Shown: one piece after another, positions 8,902 through 18,732 of the stretch
Layout: each line of letters starts with the position of its first letter
How positions within the stretch are numbered: the first letter of the stretch is position 1
Assembly (NCBI RefSeq): GCF_008087625.1
Contig: NZ_CP042997.1
Coordinates: 7,254,001-7,318,000, forward strand
DNA from: Aquisphaera giovannonii
Lineage (GTDB): Bacteria > Planctomycetota > Planctomycetia > Isosphaerales > Isosphaeraceae
DNA: 64,000 nucleotides
Direction of reading: 5' to 3'
The notes under the pieces: generated by a model
The model's database searches: none
What the model was told of the DNA's origin: nothing
The model's input: only the letters and a program-made list of their open reading frames with translations
Program-made: the position numbers and the translations under genes

Positions 8902-10260
8902 TCAAACCAACGTCCATCCGGGGCGGTACTCGCGCCTGAGGAACGGCGCCGCCTCGGGCGCGTCGGGGCAGGTCAGGTTGGCGGCGTTCCATGTGATCTT
9001 GCGGCCGACGCGGTAGGCGACATTGCCGAGGTGATTCGCCTCGGTCAACCGGCCGGCGTACTCGAAGTTGCAGGTCGTTGGCTCGCCCGTCTTGCAGGCC
9101 CGGATCCACTCGGCGTGGTGCCCGATCGACTTCGGGATCGAGGATGCCGGTCGCTCGACGTCGCGGAATCGACTTTCGGGGAGGAGGATGTGCTTCCCGT
9201 AGTCCGCGAGGATTATCCCTTTATCGCCGACGAAAAGGGCTCCGCTGTCCCATTTCGGGATCTCGCCGCGACGCCATACCTCGGGCTTCTCCTCGCCCTG
9301 ATACCAAGTCACCCGGACGGCGGGCCGCTCGCCGCGAGGGCCGTATTCGTAGGCTGCACGCATCGAGGCCGGTGCGATCTCGGGATGAGGGGGCGGGCCG
9401 GATGCCTCGATGGTCCTCGGGGCGTCGAGATCGAGGGCCCAGAACGCCAGATCGATCCAGTGGCTGCCGAGGTCGCTCATGGTGCCGTTGCCGAAATCCC
9501 ACCATCGGTACCACTTTGGACCCGGGAAGTAGACTTCGTGGAAGGGCCTGGCGGGCGCCGGGCCGAGCCAGAGGTCCCAGTCCAACCCCATCGGGATGGG
9601 CGAGGTGCCGGGCGGACGATCGCGGACCGAGACGATATCCCCGTTCGCGCGGGCCGCGGCCTCCGACTGCCATCCCCAGGCGCGTCCGACCCAGACATGA
9701 GCCTCTCGGACGGGGCCGATCAGCCCCGATCGCACCAGTTCCACGACGCGGCGATAGTTGTCTCCCGCGTGAATCTGAATGCCCATCTGCGTGGCCACTT
9801 TCGCCCGCGCGGTGGCCTCGCGGATGACGCGGGCCTCGTAGACGTCGTGGGTCAGCGGCTTCTCGCAGTATACATGCTTCTTGAGCTGCAAGGCGGGCAG
9901 CGTGGCGAAGGCGTGCGTGTGCTCCGTGGTGCTCACCACGACGGCGTCGAAGTCGTTCGACCGATCGAAGAGTCGCCGGAAGTCCTTATCTCGCCGGGCG
10001 TGAGGGAACAGCGAGCCCGCCCGATCGAGGTTGGGCCCGTGAACGTCGCACACGGCGACGATCTCCTCCGACGCGACGCTCTCGAGATTCGCCGCCCCGC
10101 GCCCGCCGACGCCGATCGCCGCGATATGCAGCCGGTCGTTGAGGTTTCTCCCGCGGACCACCGCGGGCGCGGCGAAGATGCCGGCCGCGGCGCCGGCAGC
10201 CCCTCGCGCGAACTGGCGACGCGTGATCCGGGTTGCGAACATTTCGGAGGCCTGGGCCAT
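8902..10260 (-). CDS. Twin-arginine-exported Gfo/Idh/MocA family oxidoreductase
   Basis: A 452-residue protein with a twin-arginine signal ([15 protein letters not shown] at about residues 13-27, ending APAVV). A Rossmann NAD(P) domain follows ([14 protein letters not shown]), then the family hallmark YCEKPLTHD and the C-terminal beta-sheet domain seen in the exported planctomycete branch ([30 protein letters not shown]). These enzymes oxidise or reduce sugars, inositols and related compounds using tightly bound NAD(P), here probably in the periplasm. The start at 10260 has GGGGAG eight bases upstream; a second Met (FATRITRR) lies six codons in. Its place within the glycan region suggests a sugar substrate, but the substrate is not shown by the sequence. 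Confidence 0.88.
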   Translation of the reverse strand: MAQASEMFATRITRRQFARGAAGAAAGIFAAPAVVRGRNLNDRLHIAAIGVGGRGAANLESVASEEIVAVCDVHGPNLDRAGSLFPHARRDKDFRRLFDRSNDFDAVVVSTTEHTHAFATLPALQLKKHVYCEKPLTHDVYEARVIREATARAKVATQMGIQIHAGDNYRRVVELVRSGLIGPVREAHVWVGRAWGWQSEAAARANGDIVSVRDRPPGTSPIPMGLDWDLWLGPAPARPFHEVYFPGPKWYRWWDFGNGTMSDLGSHWIDLAFWALDLDAPRTIEASGPPPHPEIAPASMRAAYEYGPRGERPAVRVTWYQGEEKPEVWRRGEIPKWDSGALFVGDKGIILADYGKHILLPESRFRDVERPASSIPKSIGHHAEWIRACKTGEPTTCNFEYAGRLTEANHLGNVAYRVGRKITWNAANLTCPDAPEAAPFLRREYRPGWTLV

Positions 10261-10528
10261 CGGGGCGTCTCCCCACGGACAAGGTGAGTGATGGCGATCG
10301 ACGCGACCGCGTCGAGCCCGCCGCCACCATGATCGGCGGCCCACGCCGACGACGCAAGACGCCGCAAGAGTGCCGGTCCCTCGTCTCCCTGCTCCCCCGG
10401 CGAGTTCCTCCGTGCGCACCGGCCACGGCCGGCGTTCGACGGCGTGGGTCGCCGTAGACATTTGGGGGGGAGCCGCGACCCGTGAGTTCAGCAATCGAGC
10501 CGGCTTCGGCCCCGCGATGATCCAGCCA

Positions 10529-11599
10529 TCACGCCGCGGCCTCGCCCGCGGAGTGCTTCGACGACCGAGGGGAAGAATCCAGCAAGGCCCTCCAGCTCGG
10601 CGGGAAGTTGCGGGTGACCTCGACGCCCTCGAAAGGTTTGCTACGCTGCACCCCCGCCTCGCGCGCCCATTCGGCCATCCGGGCGAGGCCCTCCGGCAGC
10701 GGCGTCTGCGGACGATCGCCGAAGATGCGGCGGGCCTTCGTGTGATCGCTGTAGGCCTGCGAGACCTCATTCCGCGCACGGAGATGCTCGATTGGGTGGT
10801 CCGGCCGCCCCATCGCCACCGCGACGTCGTGGGCCAGCTCATTGACCGAGCAATCCGCGTCGGCACCGATGTTGAAGACCTCGTTCCGGGCGCCGGGCAC
10901 CCAGGGGCACTCCGCCAGGACCGGGGCGATGTCACCCACGTAGCTGAAGGCTCGCCGCTGGGTGCCGTCGCCGAAGATGCTCATCGGCCGACCTTGCATG
11001 ATCTGGTTCATGAAGATGCCGATGACGTTGCGATAGGGGTCCCCGAGGTTCTGGAATTCGCCGTAAACGTTGTGCGGCCGGAAGATCACGTAGGGCAGGC
11101 CAAACATGTGGCGAGCGGCGGCCAGGTCCAGCTCGATCGCCAGTTTGGCCACGCCATAGGGATCCTCGGGGCATGGGCGCTGGTCCTCCCGCATGGGAGG
11201 CTCGACTGCCCCGTAGGTCGCGATCGAGCTGGTGAAGACGAAACACTCGATCTCGTGCCGCACGCTCTCGTTGATGAGGTTGATGCTCCCCAGGACATTG
11301 TTCGTGTAGTTGAATCGCCGGATGAAGTGCGAGAGGCCCTCCGCCGCGTAGGCGGCGAGGTGGAAGACGTAACGGAATCGGTATCGGTCGAAGAGTCTGG
11401 CGAGCTCCCCGTGATCGGTGATGCTGGCCTCCACGAAGTCGATGTCGGCCGGCAAGTTCCGCCGGAATCCGCCGGAGAGGTCGTCCAGGGCGACGACCTC
11501 GACCCGGCCCTGAGCCTGCAACGCACGGACCACGTGCGAACCGATGAACCCCGCCGCCCCCGTCACGAGGGCCCGCGGGAGTGAGCTGGAACCAGGCAT
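10529..11599 (-). CDS. NAD-dependent sugar-nucleotide epimerase/dehydratase (GalE-like)
   Basis: A 356-residue extended short-chain dehydrogenase. It has the NAD-binding glycine motif ([11 protein letters not shown], residues 11-21) and the catalytic Ser and Tyr-x3-Lys (TSSIATYG and DPYGVAK). Typical nucleotide-sugar-binding stretches are also present ([39 protein letters not shown]). The best match by memory is the UDP-glucose 4-epimerase/dTDP-glucose dehydratase-like group, making an activated sugar for the neighbouring glycosyltransferases. The start at 11599 is backed by AGGAGG six bases upstream. The gene stands alone between intergenic gaps of about 270 and 320 bases. The exact sugar product cannot be told. 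Confidence 0.85.
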   Translation of the reverse strand: MPGSSSLPRALVTGAAGFIGSHVVRALQAQGRVEVVALDDLSGGFRRNLPADIDFVEASITDHGELARLFDRYRFRYVFHLAAYAAEGLSHFIRRFNYTNNVLGSINLINESVRHEIECFVFTSSIATYGAVEPPMREDQRPCPEDPYGVAKLAIELDLAAARHMFGLPYVIFRPHNVYGEFQNLGDPYRNVIGIFMNQIMQGRPMSIFGDGTQRRAFSYVGDIAPVLAECPWVPGARNEVFNIGADADCSVNELAHDVAVAMGRPDHPIEHLRARNEVSQAYSDHTKARRIFGDRPQTPLPEGLARMAEWAREAGVQRSKPFEGVEVTRNFPPSWRALLDSSPRSSKHSAGEAAA

Positions 11600-11916
11600 C
11601 TTGAACCTCCTGTCCTTCAGGCTTGAGGGCGATTGGCGGCTTGGAACGGCCGAGGACGGCACGACATGTTGCGGGGGTGACCAGGGGTTGGTCGGTGCGG
11701 GAAGCGGTCCTGTCCCGGGCCGGTAGGTGCCGCCACTCGAGCAACTCCACCCTGGCGAGCCGGAGGAGCCCACGGCGGCGAGTGCTTCCCGGCCGCTGTC
11801 ACGACGCGCGGTCCAGGCCGGGTGAGTCGTGCCTTCGCCCCGTTGTGCCGATGAGGAGCTCACCGCCGCCCGGGCCCCTCCCTCGTCTCGAGGACAAGGC
11901 CCGAAGGGCCTGCGTC
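11600..11916. other. Intergenic stretch, nothing recognised
   Basis: About 320 bases between two minus-strand genes of the glycan region. No coding sequence with a credible start, no clear hairpin and no recognisable promoter was found. Confidence 0.5.
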
Positions 11917-13023
11917 TCAGCCCCTTGCCATGTTCAGGATCTTCTTCAGGCCGCGGTACGTTTTCCCCGGCAGGCTGCGACGAAGCCTTTCGAACCGGGC
12001 GGCGAGCTGGTTGCGCTGCGCTGTGAGCTCGCGGATGTGCCCCATGAGCTCATCATCGTGACGAAGCAATTGGTCGTGGGCATCCACCAGCTCGACACGC
12101 AGCTCCCTCTCTCGCAGAGTCATTGCGTCGAGTTGCTTGACGATCTCGGCGTGTCGGTCGCGCACTTCTGACAGCGCCTGGCGCATCTCCGCCGCGGTCC
12201 GTTCGGCCTTCCGCTCGCAAGCGGCCAGGGCCTCCCGGGCCTCCTGCTCTCGCCCGGCCAGGTCGCGGAGATGCGGCTTGATCCAGTCCTTTCCCTCCTC
12301 GGGGAGGGGGTGGGCCTCGACCAGATACTGGTAGGTCCTCGATTCCGGGTCGGACGCCAGCGACTCGAACAGCTCCGGGGGGACGTTGTCCTTATTGAAC
12401 GTGACTTCGGAACGGTCGATCATCAGCTCCTGGCGCTCGAGATGAGTGATCGCGAAATCGCTCTCCTCGAACAGTCGGGTCAGAGACCTGAGTGTGAAGA
12501 ACCGCAGGTGCGTGCTCTCGAGGAGGCCGAGTTCCTTGTACGGGAATTGACCCTCGAGCAGGGCCAGCCGGACGCTCCCATGCGCCACATTCGGCAGCGA
12601 CACGACCGCATAACCGCCGGGTCGAAGGAAGCGCTTCAAAGAACGGAGCACCGCCCAAGGGTCCTTGAGATGCGCCAGGACGTCGGCGGCCACGATCACG
12701 TCGAAGCGATCGTCGCCGAGCGCCTCCGACAGGTCGAGGCGATCAAGATCCCCGACGATCAACCGCTCGCAATGCGGCCTGGCACGATTCGCCATCACCG
12801 GGTCGAGCTCAATCGCCACGACCCGGCAGCCGCGATCGCGAAGGACCTGCGTCATGTGGCCGGACGCGCAACCGAGCTCCAGGACCCGCTTGTCGCGGCC
12901 CACAAGCCGTACCGTTTTGGCGTGCGCGCTCTGCGAATCGACGTCGACGGCGAAGTCGTAGCGCGTTTCGTCGTCGGCTTCCCGATCGACCTTGCTCTCG
13001 CTCAACGCGACGGTTTCCGGCAT
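11917..13023 (-). CDS. Class I SAM methyltransferase with C-terminal coiled coil
   Basis: A 368-residue protein. The SAM-binding motif RVLELGCASGHMTQVL lies at about residues 45-60, the acidic end of strand two is VVAIELDPVMA, and later motifs (FDVIVAADVLAHLKDP, LRPGGYAVVSLPN) are those of Ubi/Methyltransf_11-type enzymes. From about residue 250 onward the chain is a long charged coiled coil, ending in a basic tail (RRSLPGKTYRGLKKIL). The architecture resembles methyltransferases of O-antigen and other surface-glycan clusters, where the coiled coil acts as a molecular ruler or docking arm. ATG 13023 follows AAGGAGGTGG. It sits immediately downstream of another methyltransferase gene with about a 56-base gap, suggesting cotranscription. 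Confidence 0.85.
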   Translation of the reverse strand: MPETVALSESKVDREADDETRYDFAVDVDSQSAHAKTVRLVGRDKRVLELGCASGHMTQVLRDRGCRVVAIELDPVMANRARPHCERLIVGDLDRLDLSEALGDDRFDVIVAADVLAHLKDPWAVLRSLKRFLRPGGYAVVSLPNVAHGSVRLALLEGQFPYKELGLLESTHLRFFTLRSLTRLFEESDFAITHLERQELMIDRSEVTFNKDNVPPELFESLASDPESRTYQYLVEAHPLPEEGKDWIKPHLRDLAGREQEAREALAACERKAERTAAEMRQALSEVRDRHAEIVKQLDAMTLRERELRVELVDAHDQLLRHDDELMGHIRELTAQRNQLAARFERLRRSLPGKTYRGLKKILNMARG

Positions 13024-13079
13024 GGCTCCCCCACCTCCTTGTGGATGACAGGACTTCGATCGGCCTCCACAGGGCCCCT

Positions 13080-13733
13080 TTATTTCGTGGCCGTGATCCA
13101 GATGTGTTCGATCGTGTCCGTGCAACGGCATATCTCCAGCTCCAGGCGGCTCCACTCGCGGAACTCGGCCCCGACCTCCTCGGGCTCCCAGCTCCGCATG
13201 CTGAACGTGTCGGCGTCGTCCGGCTGGACGAATCCCGGGAAGTCCAGCCGGGCGACCTGGCCCCTGAATACCCCTCCCGGGAGCAAGACCCTGTGGATCT
13301 CCCGGAAGTAGCCCCGGACGATCGGGTTCGGGATATGCTGAAAGACGACGTAGCTGACGGCCAGGTCGAAGTAGCCGTCGGCGAACATCGACAGGTCCAA
13401 TCCATTGCCGGTAAGCAACTGAAGGTTCGGATGCCTCCCCAGTCGCCCGGCCGCCAGCGAGATCATCTCGGACGACACGTCGATGGAGCACAGGCTCCAG
13501 ACGCGACGGAGGAAATAACGGGTCATCCGGCCCGCGCCGCAGCCGATCTCCAGCACCCGCGCGTTCCCCAACCACCGGCGGTCGAGCCGGCGCAGGGCGA
13601 ACTCGACGTCCGGTTCGCCGGACCGCGTGAACTCCTCGTCATCCTTGACATCGCTCGCGATGTACCAGCGGGCATTCTCCGTCGCCCTCCGGTTCCAGTC
13701 CGCCTTCATCATCGTGCCGATTTCGGTTTCCAT
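13080..13733 (-). CDS. Class I SAM-dependent methyltransferase
   Basis: A 217-residue methyltransferase of normal size for the Methyltransf_11/25 group. The SAM motif VLEIGCGAGRMTRYF is at about residues 60-74, followed by CSIDVSSEMI and later by YFDLAVSYVVFQHIP and IHRVLLPGGVF. The small-molecule substrate is unknown; in this cluster a glycan or glycolipid methyl acceptor is the simplest idea. The start at 13733 overlaps the end of the upstream glycosyltransferase gene by 25 bases, so the two are very likely translationally coupled. A second Met at codon 8 is an alternative start. Confidence 0.85.
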   Translation of the reverse strand: METEIGTMMKADWNRRATENARWYIASDVKDDEEFTRSGEPDVEFALRRLDRRWLGNARVLEIGCGAGRMTRYFLRRVWSLCSIDVSSEMISLAAGRLGRHPNLQLLTGNGLDLSMFADGYFDLAVSYVVFQHIPNPIVRGYFREIHRVLLPGGVFRGQVARLDFPGFVQPDDADTFSMRSWEPEEVGAEFREWSRLELEICRCTDTIEHIWITATK

Positions 13734-15094
13734 CGCCGCCCCCCGTGACGTGTGCGAAGAACGTTCAACCAACCCGGTTGTGCAACCGGCCCCGGAACCC
13801 CGCCGGTTATGCCCGGCTCGGTACGCACGCAGATCGTCCCGCGGGACGATCGAGACAGGACATCCTCGTACACGGATCGGACGAGGTCGGCATGCTGGGC
13901 CGTCGTCAGAGTCCGCGATGCCCGGGCTCCTCCGCGAAGGCGCCGGAGCAGGCCCGGCTCCGTCGCGATCCTGCGGAGGAGAGAAGCCAGCTCTTCCGGC
14001 TGATCGGGATTGAAGGTGAACCCGTTCTCCCCGTCTTGGATGGCCTCCGGAAGGGCCCCGAGTCGCGAGGCCAATACGGGGACGCTCCGCACCAGGGCCT
14101 CTCGCGTGGTGATGGAGAAAGACTCCGCGACGAGGGACGGGACGATCGCGCAATCGGCGTCCCGGAGCAAGAGGGGTAGGATTCGCGGGTCGTAAGGCCC
14201 GTAGAGCCGGAATTCCAGCCCGGCGATGCGTTCGGCACGCTTGCGCAGGAGACGAGTATATTCGGGGTCCGGTGTCGCACCGATGGCCCAGAGCCGCACC
14301 GCGCCGAGCGCGGCCCGGCTCAGCGCCTCCAGGATCATGTGCACCCCCTTGTGGGCCACGACCGTCCCCAGGAACACCAGCTGGAGGACCGGCCCCCCCT
14401 GCCTCGGCTGTGACGCAAGCTCGGGCGCCTCGTCGGGCGGTATGGACACGCCATTCGGGATGACCTGGAGTCGCTCGCTCGGGACCCCGTACGCCTCGAA
14501 ATAGGAGGCGATGAAGCGGGACGGGCATATGATCCGCCCGGCCTGGCCCAGCACGCTCCGATAGTCGTCGCACCGCTTTTCCCAGCGAGCCAGGCCCGAC
14601 GGGGCCGTGCTCGCGAAGCAGGTCCTATGGCATTCCTTCCCGCGGCGCGGGCCGTCGCAAAGCTCGCCCGTGGGCCGCCGAAGGTGCGCGTGCGCGCAGA
14701 CGAGGAAGAAGTCGTGGAGCGAGAGGACGACCTCCGCACCCCGGCACCGCGCGATCTCCGCGAATCGGGGCGACAGGTCGCCCAGATGATTGATGTGGAC
14801 GACCTCGGGCTCAGACCAGGCCAGGACGCCTTCGAAGAGCGACTCGAGCTTGCGTCGGACCTCCGGCGCGTCTTGATCCCCGCCCCCACCCCCCACGAAT
14901 CGATGGACGGTCGGCCCGCCGGCGATCCGCTCGACCTCGACCCCCGGCGAATTGGGCTCCATCGCGGGGCGGCGCGTGACGACGTGGACACAGTCCCCGC
15001 GACTGGTCAGCTCGGACGCCAGGGACTGCGTGTACCGCTCGACGCCGGCGATGGCGTCGGGCGGGAAGCGGTGAGCCGTGAGCAGGATCCTCAT
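13709..15094 (-). CDS. GT4-family glycosyltransferase
   Basis: A 461-residue protein with the two-Rossmann GT-B plan. The N-terminal part starts RILLTAHRFPPDAIAGVERYT, typical of the donor-independent half of GT4 enzymes. The C-terminal donor-binding half has QLVFLGTVVAHKGVHMILEA, then ADCAIVPSLVAESFSITTREAL containing the E-x7-E signature, and GALPEAIQDGENGF. It probably transfers a nucleotide-activated sugar to a growing glycan at the inner face of the membrane. A cysteine-rich insertion (CDGPRRGKECHRTC) near residue 165 is common in O-antigen GT4 enzymes of this type. The end of the gene overlaps the methyltransferase start. Confidence 0.87.
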   Translation of the reverse strand: MRILLTAHRFPPDAIAGVERYTQSLASELTSRGDCVHVVTRRPAMEPNSPGVEVERIAGGPTVHRFVGGGGGDQDAPEVRRKLESLFEGVLAWSEPEVVHINHLGDLSPRFAEIARCRGAEVVLSLHDFFLVCAHAHLRRPTGELCDGPRRGKECHRTCFASTAPSGLARWEKRCDDYRSVLGQAGRIICPSRFIASYFEAYGVPSERLQVIPNGVSIPPDEAPELASQPRQGGPVLQLVFLGTVVAHKGVHMILEALSRAALGAVRLWAIGATPDPEYTRLLRKRAERIAGLEFRLYGPYDPRILPLLLRDADCAIVPSLVAESFSITTREALVRSVPVLASRLGALPEAIQDGENGFTFNPDQPEELASLLRRIATEPGLLRRLRGGARASRTLTTAQHADLVRSVYEDVLSRSSRGTICVRTEPGITGGVPGPVAQPGWLNVLRTRHGGRRWKPKSAR

Positions 15095-15242
15095 CGCGGA
15101 CTGTCTCCCCGGGAACTTCGTCGGCCCGCCGGACCAGGACCAGCACCATGGCCGGATGGCTGCCCGTGCGATTCGTCGTCGAGACGACAGGTGGCAGACT
15201 GATCGCCTCCCGGCCATCCTCGGCCGGGCTGCTCGAGGCGTC

Positions 15243-17372
15243 CTATCCCAGCCTCGCGAACGCGCCGCCGGCGCGCGTCTGATTCACACGCGAGAGCATC
15301 TGAGCTAACCCGGCGGGCATCCTGCCCTTGTTCACCCCGATCCACTGCCCGAGCATTTGCCCGGCCCTCCGGAGCACGGAGTCGACCCGGCACTTCTCGA
15401 GCTCATCGGCGCCCAGATGACACTCCGATTCCAGGTATCTCCAATCGTCGCGGACGAGCGCGAGGATCGACGCGTACACCTCGGAATCGGGGAGTTCGCG
15501 GCCGACGACGCCGCGGTTGGCCATGCCGTCATCGACATTGAGCTGAAGGAACTCGAGCGGGGAGAAGTTGTGCGAATGAAGGACGACGGAGGCCGGCTCA
15601 TGCTGGATCTTGTACCCGGCCTCAAGGACCTCCTTGGACCAGACGATGTCCTCGCCGATCGTCTCGACCTTGCGGAAAGGGACCTGCCTCAGGACGTCGG
15701 CGCGGATCGCGGCCGACACAGTGTGGAAGTTGATGAACGCCCTGAACTCGTGATGGGGCATCCGCTCGTACGCGTCCCGATCGTGGATCATCTGGACGCG
15801 TCGGTGCGGAGACGCGCTCAGGTCGTTCATGCCGTCCTTGCGCGTCAGGAGGTCCGCGTCGGGGCCGGGCAGGACGCGGCTGCACACGGCGGCGACCCGG
15901 CTGTCCGCATCGAGCGGCGCGACCAGGTTGGCCAGCCAGAGATCGTCCGCGGGCGTCGAGTTCTTGTTCAGGTAGACGAGGACCTGACCCCGCGCATACG
16001 CGGCGCCCAGGTTTCGAGTCAGGCCGTGATTGAAGGCCATCGGGTGGATCGAGACGACCGTCGCCGACGCGTCACGCAAGACTTCGACCGTGTCGTCCGA
16101 GGAGCCGGAATCGACCGCCACGATCTCCAGGGCATCCCGGGTCTTCTGGGTGAGTATCCGCGGCAGGATCTTGCGCAGCTGTCCCGCGGCATCCTTGACC
16201 GGCATGATCACCGAGATGACCCGCTCGCTGGGCGGTCCCGTACGCCAGCGGACCTTGCCCTCGAACAGGAGGCGCGGCTCGTCCGTCAGGGCCCGAAAGT
16301 CGGCGTCCAATCCATTGGCCTTCCTATCGAGATCAACCGCTTCGTTGAGCCGTGCCGACCGCTGGAAAGTCGCCTTTCCGTTCCGGTGCCCGGCCGATTG
16401 GTGCGAACCCCGGAAGGTCTGCTGCTCGGCTTCCATGGCCCGGACGGTCAGGGCGGTGTTCTCCCTCAGCAGGGCGAACACCTGCTTGGCCCGCTTGTTG
16501 AGGATGCGGTCCGAGTGCGACATCTGCGACCCGCTGTCGATCAACGCCAGTTCCGGGGTGACGGACAATCGAATTGGATACAGATGCTCGTGGTCGACCC
16601 CGATCAAGCCGTCGTCCGCGTAATATTGCAGGTCATCGGGTCGGACCCGATGGGCCCAGCGATCGCGGTAGATCCGGGTGTTCTCGTCGACCCGCTTGAA
16701 TCGATCCTCGGACACGGACTCCAGGTGATAGAGCAGGCTCCGGTGGCAGAAATGGACCTCATGCCCGAGCTCCCTCAATCTCAAGCAGAGATCGACGTCT
16801 TCATAACCATGCCAGAAGACGGTGTCGAATCCCCCGATCTGCTCGAACGGGCCTCGCTTGATCAGCATGCAGGCGGCGGTGACCATCTGGAACTCGCGGG
16901 ACTTGTTGACCGCGGGATGGTCCGCAGGGAAGCCGGCGTAGATGTGCCTCGGAAAGCGATCCTGCGCGATCACGAGACCCGCGTGCTGTATCGTGCCGTC
17001 CAGGTAGAGGAGCTTGCTGCCGATGGCGGCGGCACGCGGATGGCTCTCGGCGTACTCGACCAGTTCGTCCAGCCAGTCGATCTGCGGGATCGTGTCGTTA
17101 TTCAGGAAGACCAGGTGCTTCCCCCGGGCCGCCGCGGCCCCGAGGTTGCAGATCGTGGAAAACCCGGAGTTCACCGACTGCGTCAGCACTCGGATGCTGT
17201 CGCCATACCCCGACAGGGCATGCGGGGTGACGTCGGTCGACCCGTTGTCGACGACGATGATCTCGAAGCTGGCCCCCGCACGCGGCCGGGACAACAAGGT
17301 GTCGAGGCACTGGACCGTCAGGGATGCCTTGTTGTAGGCCGGGATGATGATCGAACAATCCATCATGGACAT
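15243..17372 (-). CDS. Two-domain GT2-family glycosyltransferase
   Basis: A 709-residue protein with two GT-A domains. Domain one (about residues 5-240) starts CSIIIPAYNKASLT and has DNGSTD, the donor/metal motif FLNNDT and GYEDVDLCLRL, as in rhamnosyltransferase-like GT2 enzymes. A linker of about 140 residues follows. Domain two (about 385-620) starts VISVIMPVKDAAGQL and has VDSGSSDDTVE, NLGAAYARGQVLVYLNKNST and TIGEDIVWSKEVLEAGY, the RfbF/RfbG-like branch. In domain two the expected D-x-D of the metal motif reads KNST, so that domain may lack metal-dependent donor binding or use another residue. Tandem GT2 enzymes of this sort build surface polysaccharides. Alternative Met starts lie at codons 3 and 4. 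Confidence 0.87.
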   Translation of the reverse strand: MSMMDCSIIIPAYNKASLTVQCLDTLLSRPRAGASFEIIVVDNGSTDVTPHALSGYGDSIRVLTQSVNSGFSTICNLGAAAARGKHLVFLNNDTIPQIDWLDELVEYAESHPRAAAIGSKLLYLDGTIQHAGLVIAQDRFPRHIYAGFPADHPAVNKSREFQMVTAACMLIKRGPFEQIGGFDTVFWHGYEDVDLCLRLRELGHEVHFCHRSLLYHLESVSEDRFKRVDENTRIYRDRWAHRVRPDDLQYYADDGLIGVDHEHLYPIRLSVTPELALIDSGSQMSHSDRILNKRAKQVFALLRENTALTVRAMEAEQQTFRGSHQSAGHRNGKATFQRSARLNEAVDLDRKANGLDADFRALTDEPRLLFEGKVRWRTGPPSERVISVIMPVKDAAGQLRKILPRILTQKTRDALEIVAVDSGSSDDTVEVLRDASATVVSIHPMAFNHGLTRNLGAAYARGQVLVYLNKNSTPADDLWLANLVAPLDADSRVAAVCSRVLPGPDADLLTRKDGMNDLSASPHRRVQMIHDRDAYERMPHHEFRAFINFHTVSAAIRADVLRQVPFRKVETIGEDIVWSKEVLEAGYKIQHEPASVVLHSHNFSPLEFLQLNVDDGMANRGVVGRELPDSEVYASILALVRDDWRYLESECHLGADELEKCRVDSVLRRAGQMLGQWIGVNKGRMPAGLAQMLSRVNQTRAGGAFARLG

Positions 17373-18189
17373 GGCTTATGTCAATCCTTGAGCCGGGATG
17401 CCATCGTCGGCCGGTCGATCGAAGGGTCGTGTCCCGTCCGCGGGACGCCCATGGCGGAGGCCATGTATCGGGCAACCTAGCATATGCTTGTGTTACAGAC
17501 AAGCCGGATATTCCTGTCCGAAAAAGCTAGGCATGAACTCGCACACGACGGGCTCGCGCCTCGGTCGCTTGCCGGATCAACGCCCCCGTTTCCAAGGCGG
17601 GTCGCGCGGGAACCGGGGCGTCAGGACGGCCATGCGCGCTCTTCTGATGGCTCTTCGCCGATGAACTTGGTTGCCCTCGCGGCGGGATCGTGCTGCGCAG
17701 AAGATGCGGGATCGCGCAAGCTCGCTCCCTCACACGGCGCCGGGGCCTCGAGGATGGCCATCGAGGCACGGGGCCTTGCGATAAGCGGTGGGCAAGTCGA
17801 CGGGATCGATGGAGGAGGCTTGCGGGTTCCTGATGGATGCGGGATGCGGCGAACGGCGAGCCGTCGCTGCGTCTACGCCCGCCCCCACAGGGTAGCTCGC
17901 GGAGCCCGATCAAGCCTGAGGCCGACGTACGGAGGTGGAAGGATCACTTCCAGGTCGAGGCCGATTTCCTACGCGAACAAGTTCACGGGGGCGGTAGGTG
18001 CTGCGTCCGGCTCGAGCGACGGTCGCATTGCGAGAGTGTCCCTCGCAGGGCGCACATCGTCCCTTCGCGTCTGGGAAGCCCCCTTCGGCCCTTCCGCTCC
18101 GTGCGGCCTGAATGCCAGAATGGCGAGCGGCGAGGGACAGGCGCGGGGATGGCACGGAGGTCGGTTCCAGCGAGGAACGAGGGAACGAC
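17373..18189. other. Long intergenic stretch between divergent genes
   Basis: About 800 bases between the minus-strand glycan region and the plus-strand DUF2127 gene. No coding sequence is convincing. The 17470-17530 part is the least GC-rich and holds a small dyad; promoters for both sides probably lie here but were not resolved. Confidence 0.5.
17486..17504. promoter_or_regulatory. 6-bp dyad (GCTTGT-N7-ACAAGC) upstream of the glycan region
   Basis: A perfect 6+6 inverted repeat with a 7-base spacer, about 115 bases upstream of the first minus-strand glycosyltransferase gene, inside a local AT-rich patch. CCTAGC just before it and GCTAGG at about 17527 form a second, wider dyad. It could be a repressor site, but this is speculative. 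Confidence 0.25.
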
Positions 18190-18732
18190 GTGTCGGAGAA
18201 GGAACATCCCACATCCGGCCGCATCCCGGTCGGCTTCATCGTGATCGGCATCTACAAGGTGGCGACCGCGGTGCTCGCCCTGTCGCTGGCGATCGGGCTG
18301 ATGCGCCTGTATCAGGGAGATGCCCGGGCGAGCCTGGAACGGCTCGTCCGCGGCGTCGGGCTGGACCCGGAGGATTCTATCGTCCACCCCCTTCTCCTGA
18401 GGCTGGCGGAACTAGAACGTCGGCAACTCTACGGCGTGCTGGCGGGCATGGCCGGATACGCGGCGCTTCGCGTCGTCGAGGGTGTGGCGATTCTCAGGGG
18501 CAGGCGGTGGGGAGAGTTCCTCATCGTCGTCTCGTCGGTGTCCCTGCTGCCCCTTGAGGTCTGGGAGATCGCCCGCCACGGCGGGCCCATCCGCGTGGGG
18601 GCGCTGGCCCTCAACCTGGCGATCGTCGCCTACCTGGTCGGACGCCTCGGGCGCGAGGGGGGCGTGTTCAGGTCCACGCGCTCGACGACCCGCGGGCAGT
18701 CGGGCAGCGAGCCGAGGAACGTCCGGCCGTAG
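18190..18732 (+). CDS. DUF2127-family integral membrane protein
   Basis: A 180-residue hydrophobic protein with about four membrane segments: GFIVIGIYKVATAVLALSLAIGL, VLAGMAGYAALRVVEGVAIL, FLIVVSSVSLLPLEVWEI and VGALALNLAIVAYLVGRL. The opening 'IGIYK' motif, the short loop with a conserved DPEDSIVHPLL-type stretch and the GRRWGEFLI motif match the DUF2127 family, whose function is unknown. The chosen start is GTG at 18190, with GAGG upstream; an in-frame ATG lies at 18112. The last 34 codons overlap the end of the helicase gene on the other strand, so the C-terminal tail is probably unconserved. Confidence 0.68.
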   Translation: MSEKEHPTSGRIPVGFIVIGIYKVATAVLALSLAIGLMRLYQGDARASLERLVRGVGLDPEDSIVHPLLLRLAELERRQLYGVLAGMAGYAALRVVEGVAILRGRRWGEFLIVVSSVSLLPLEVWEIARHGGPIRVGALALNLAIVAYLVGRLGREGGVFRSTRSTTRGQSGSEPRNVRP

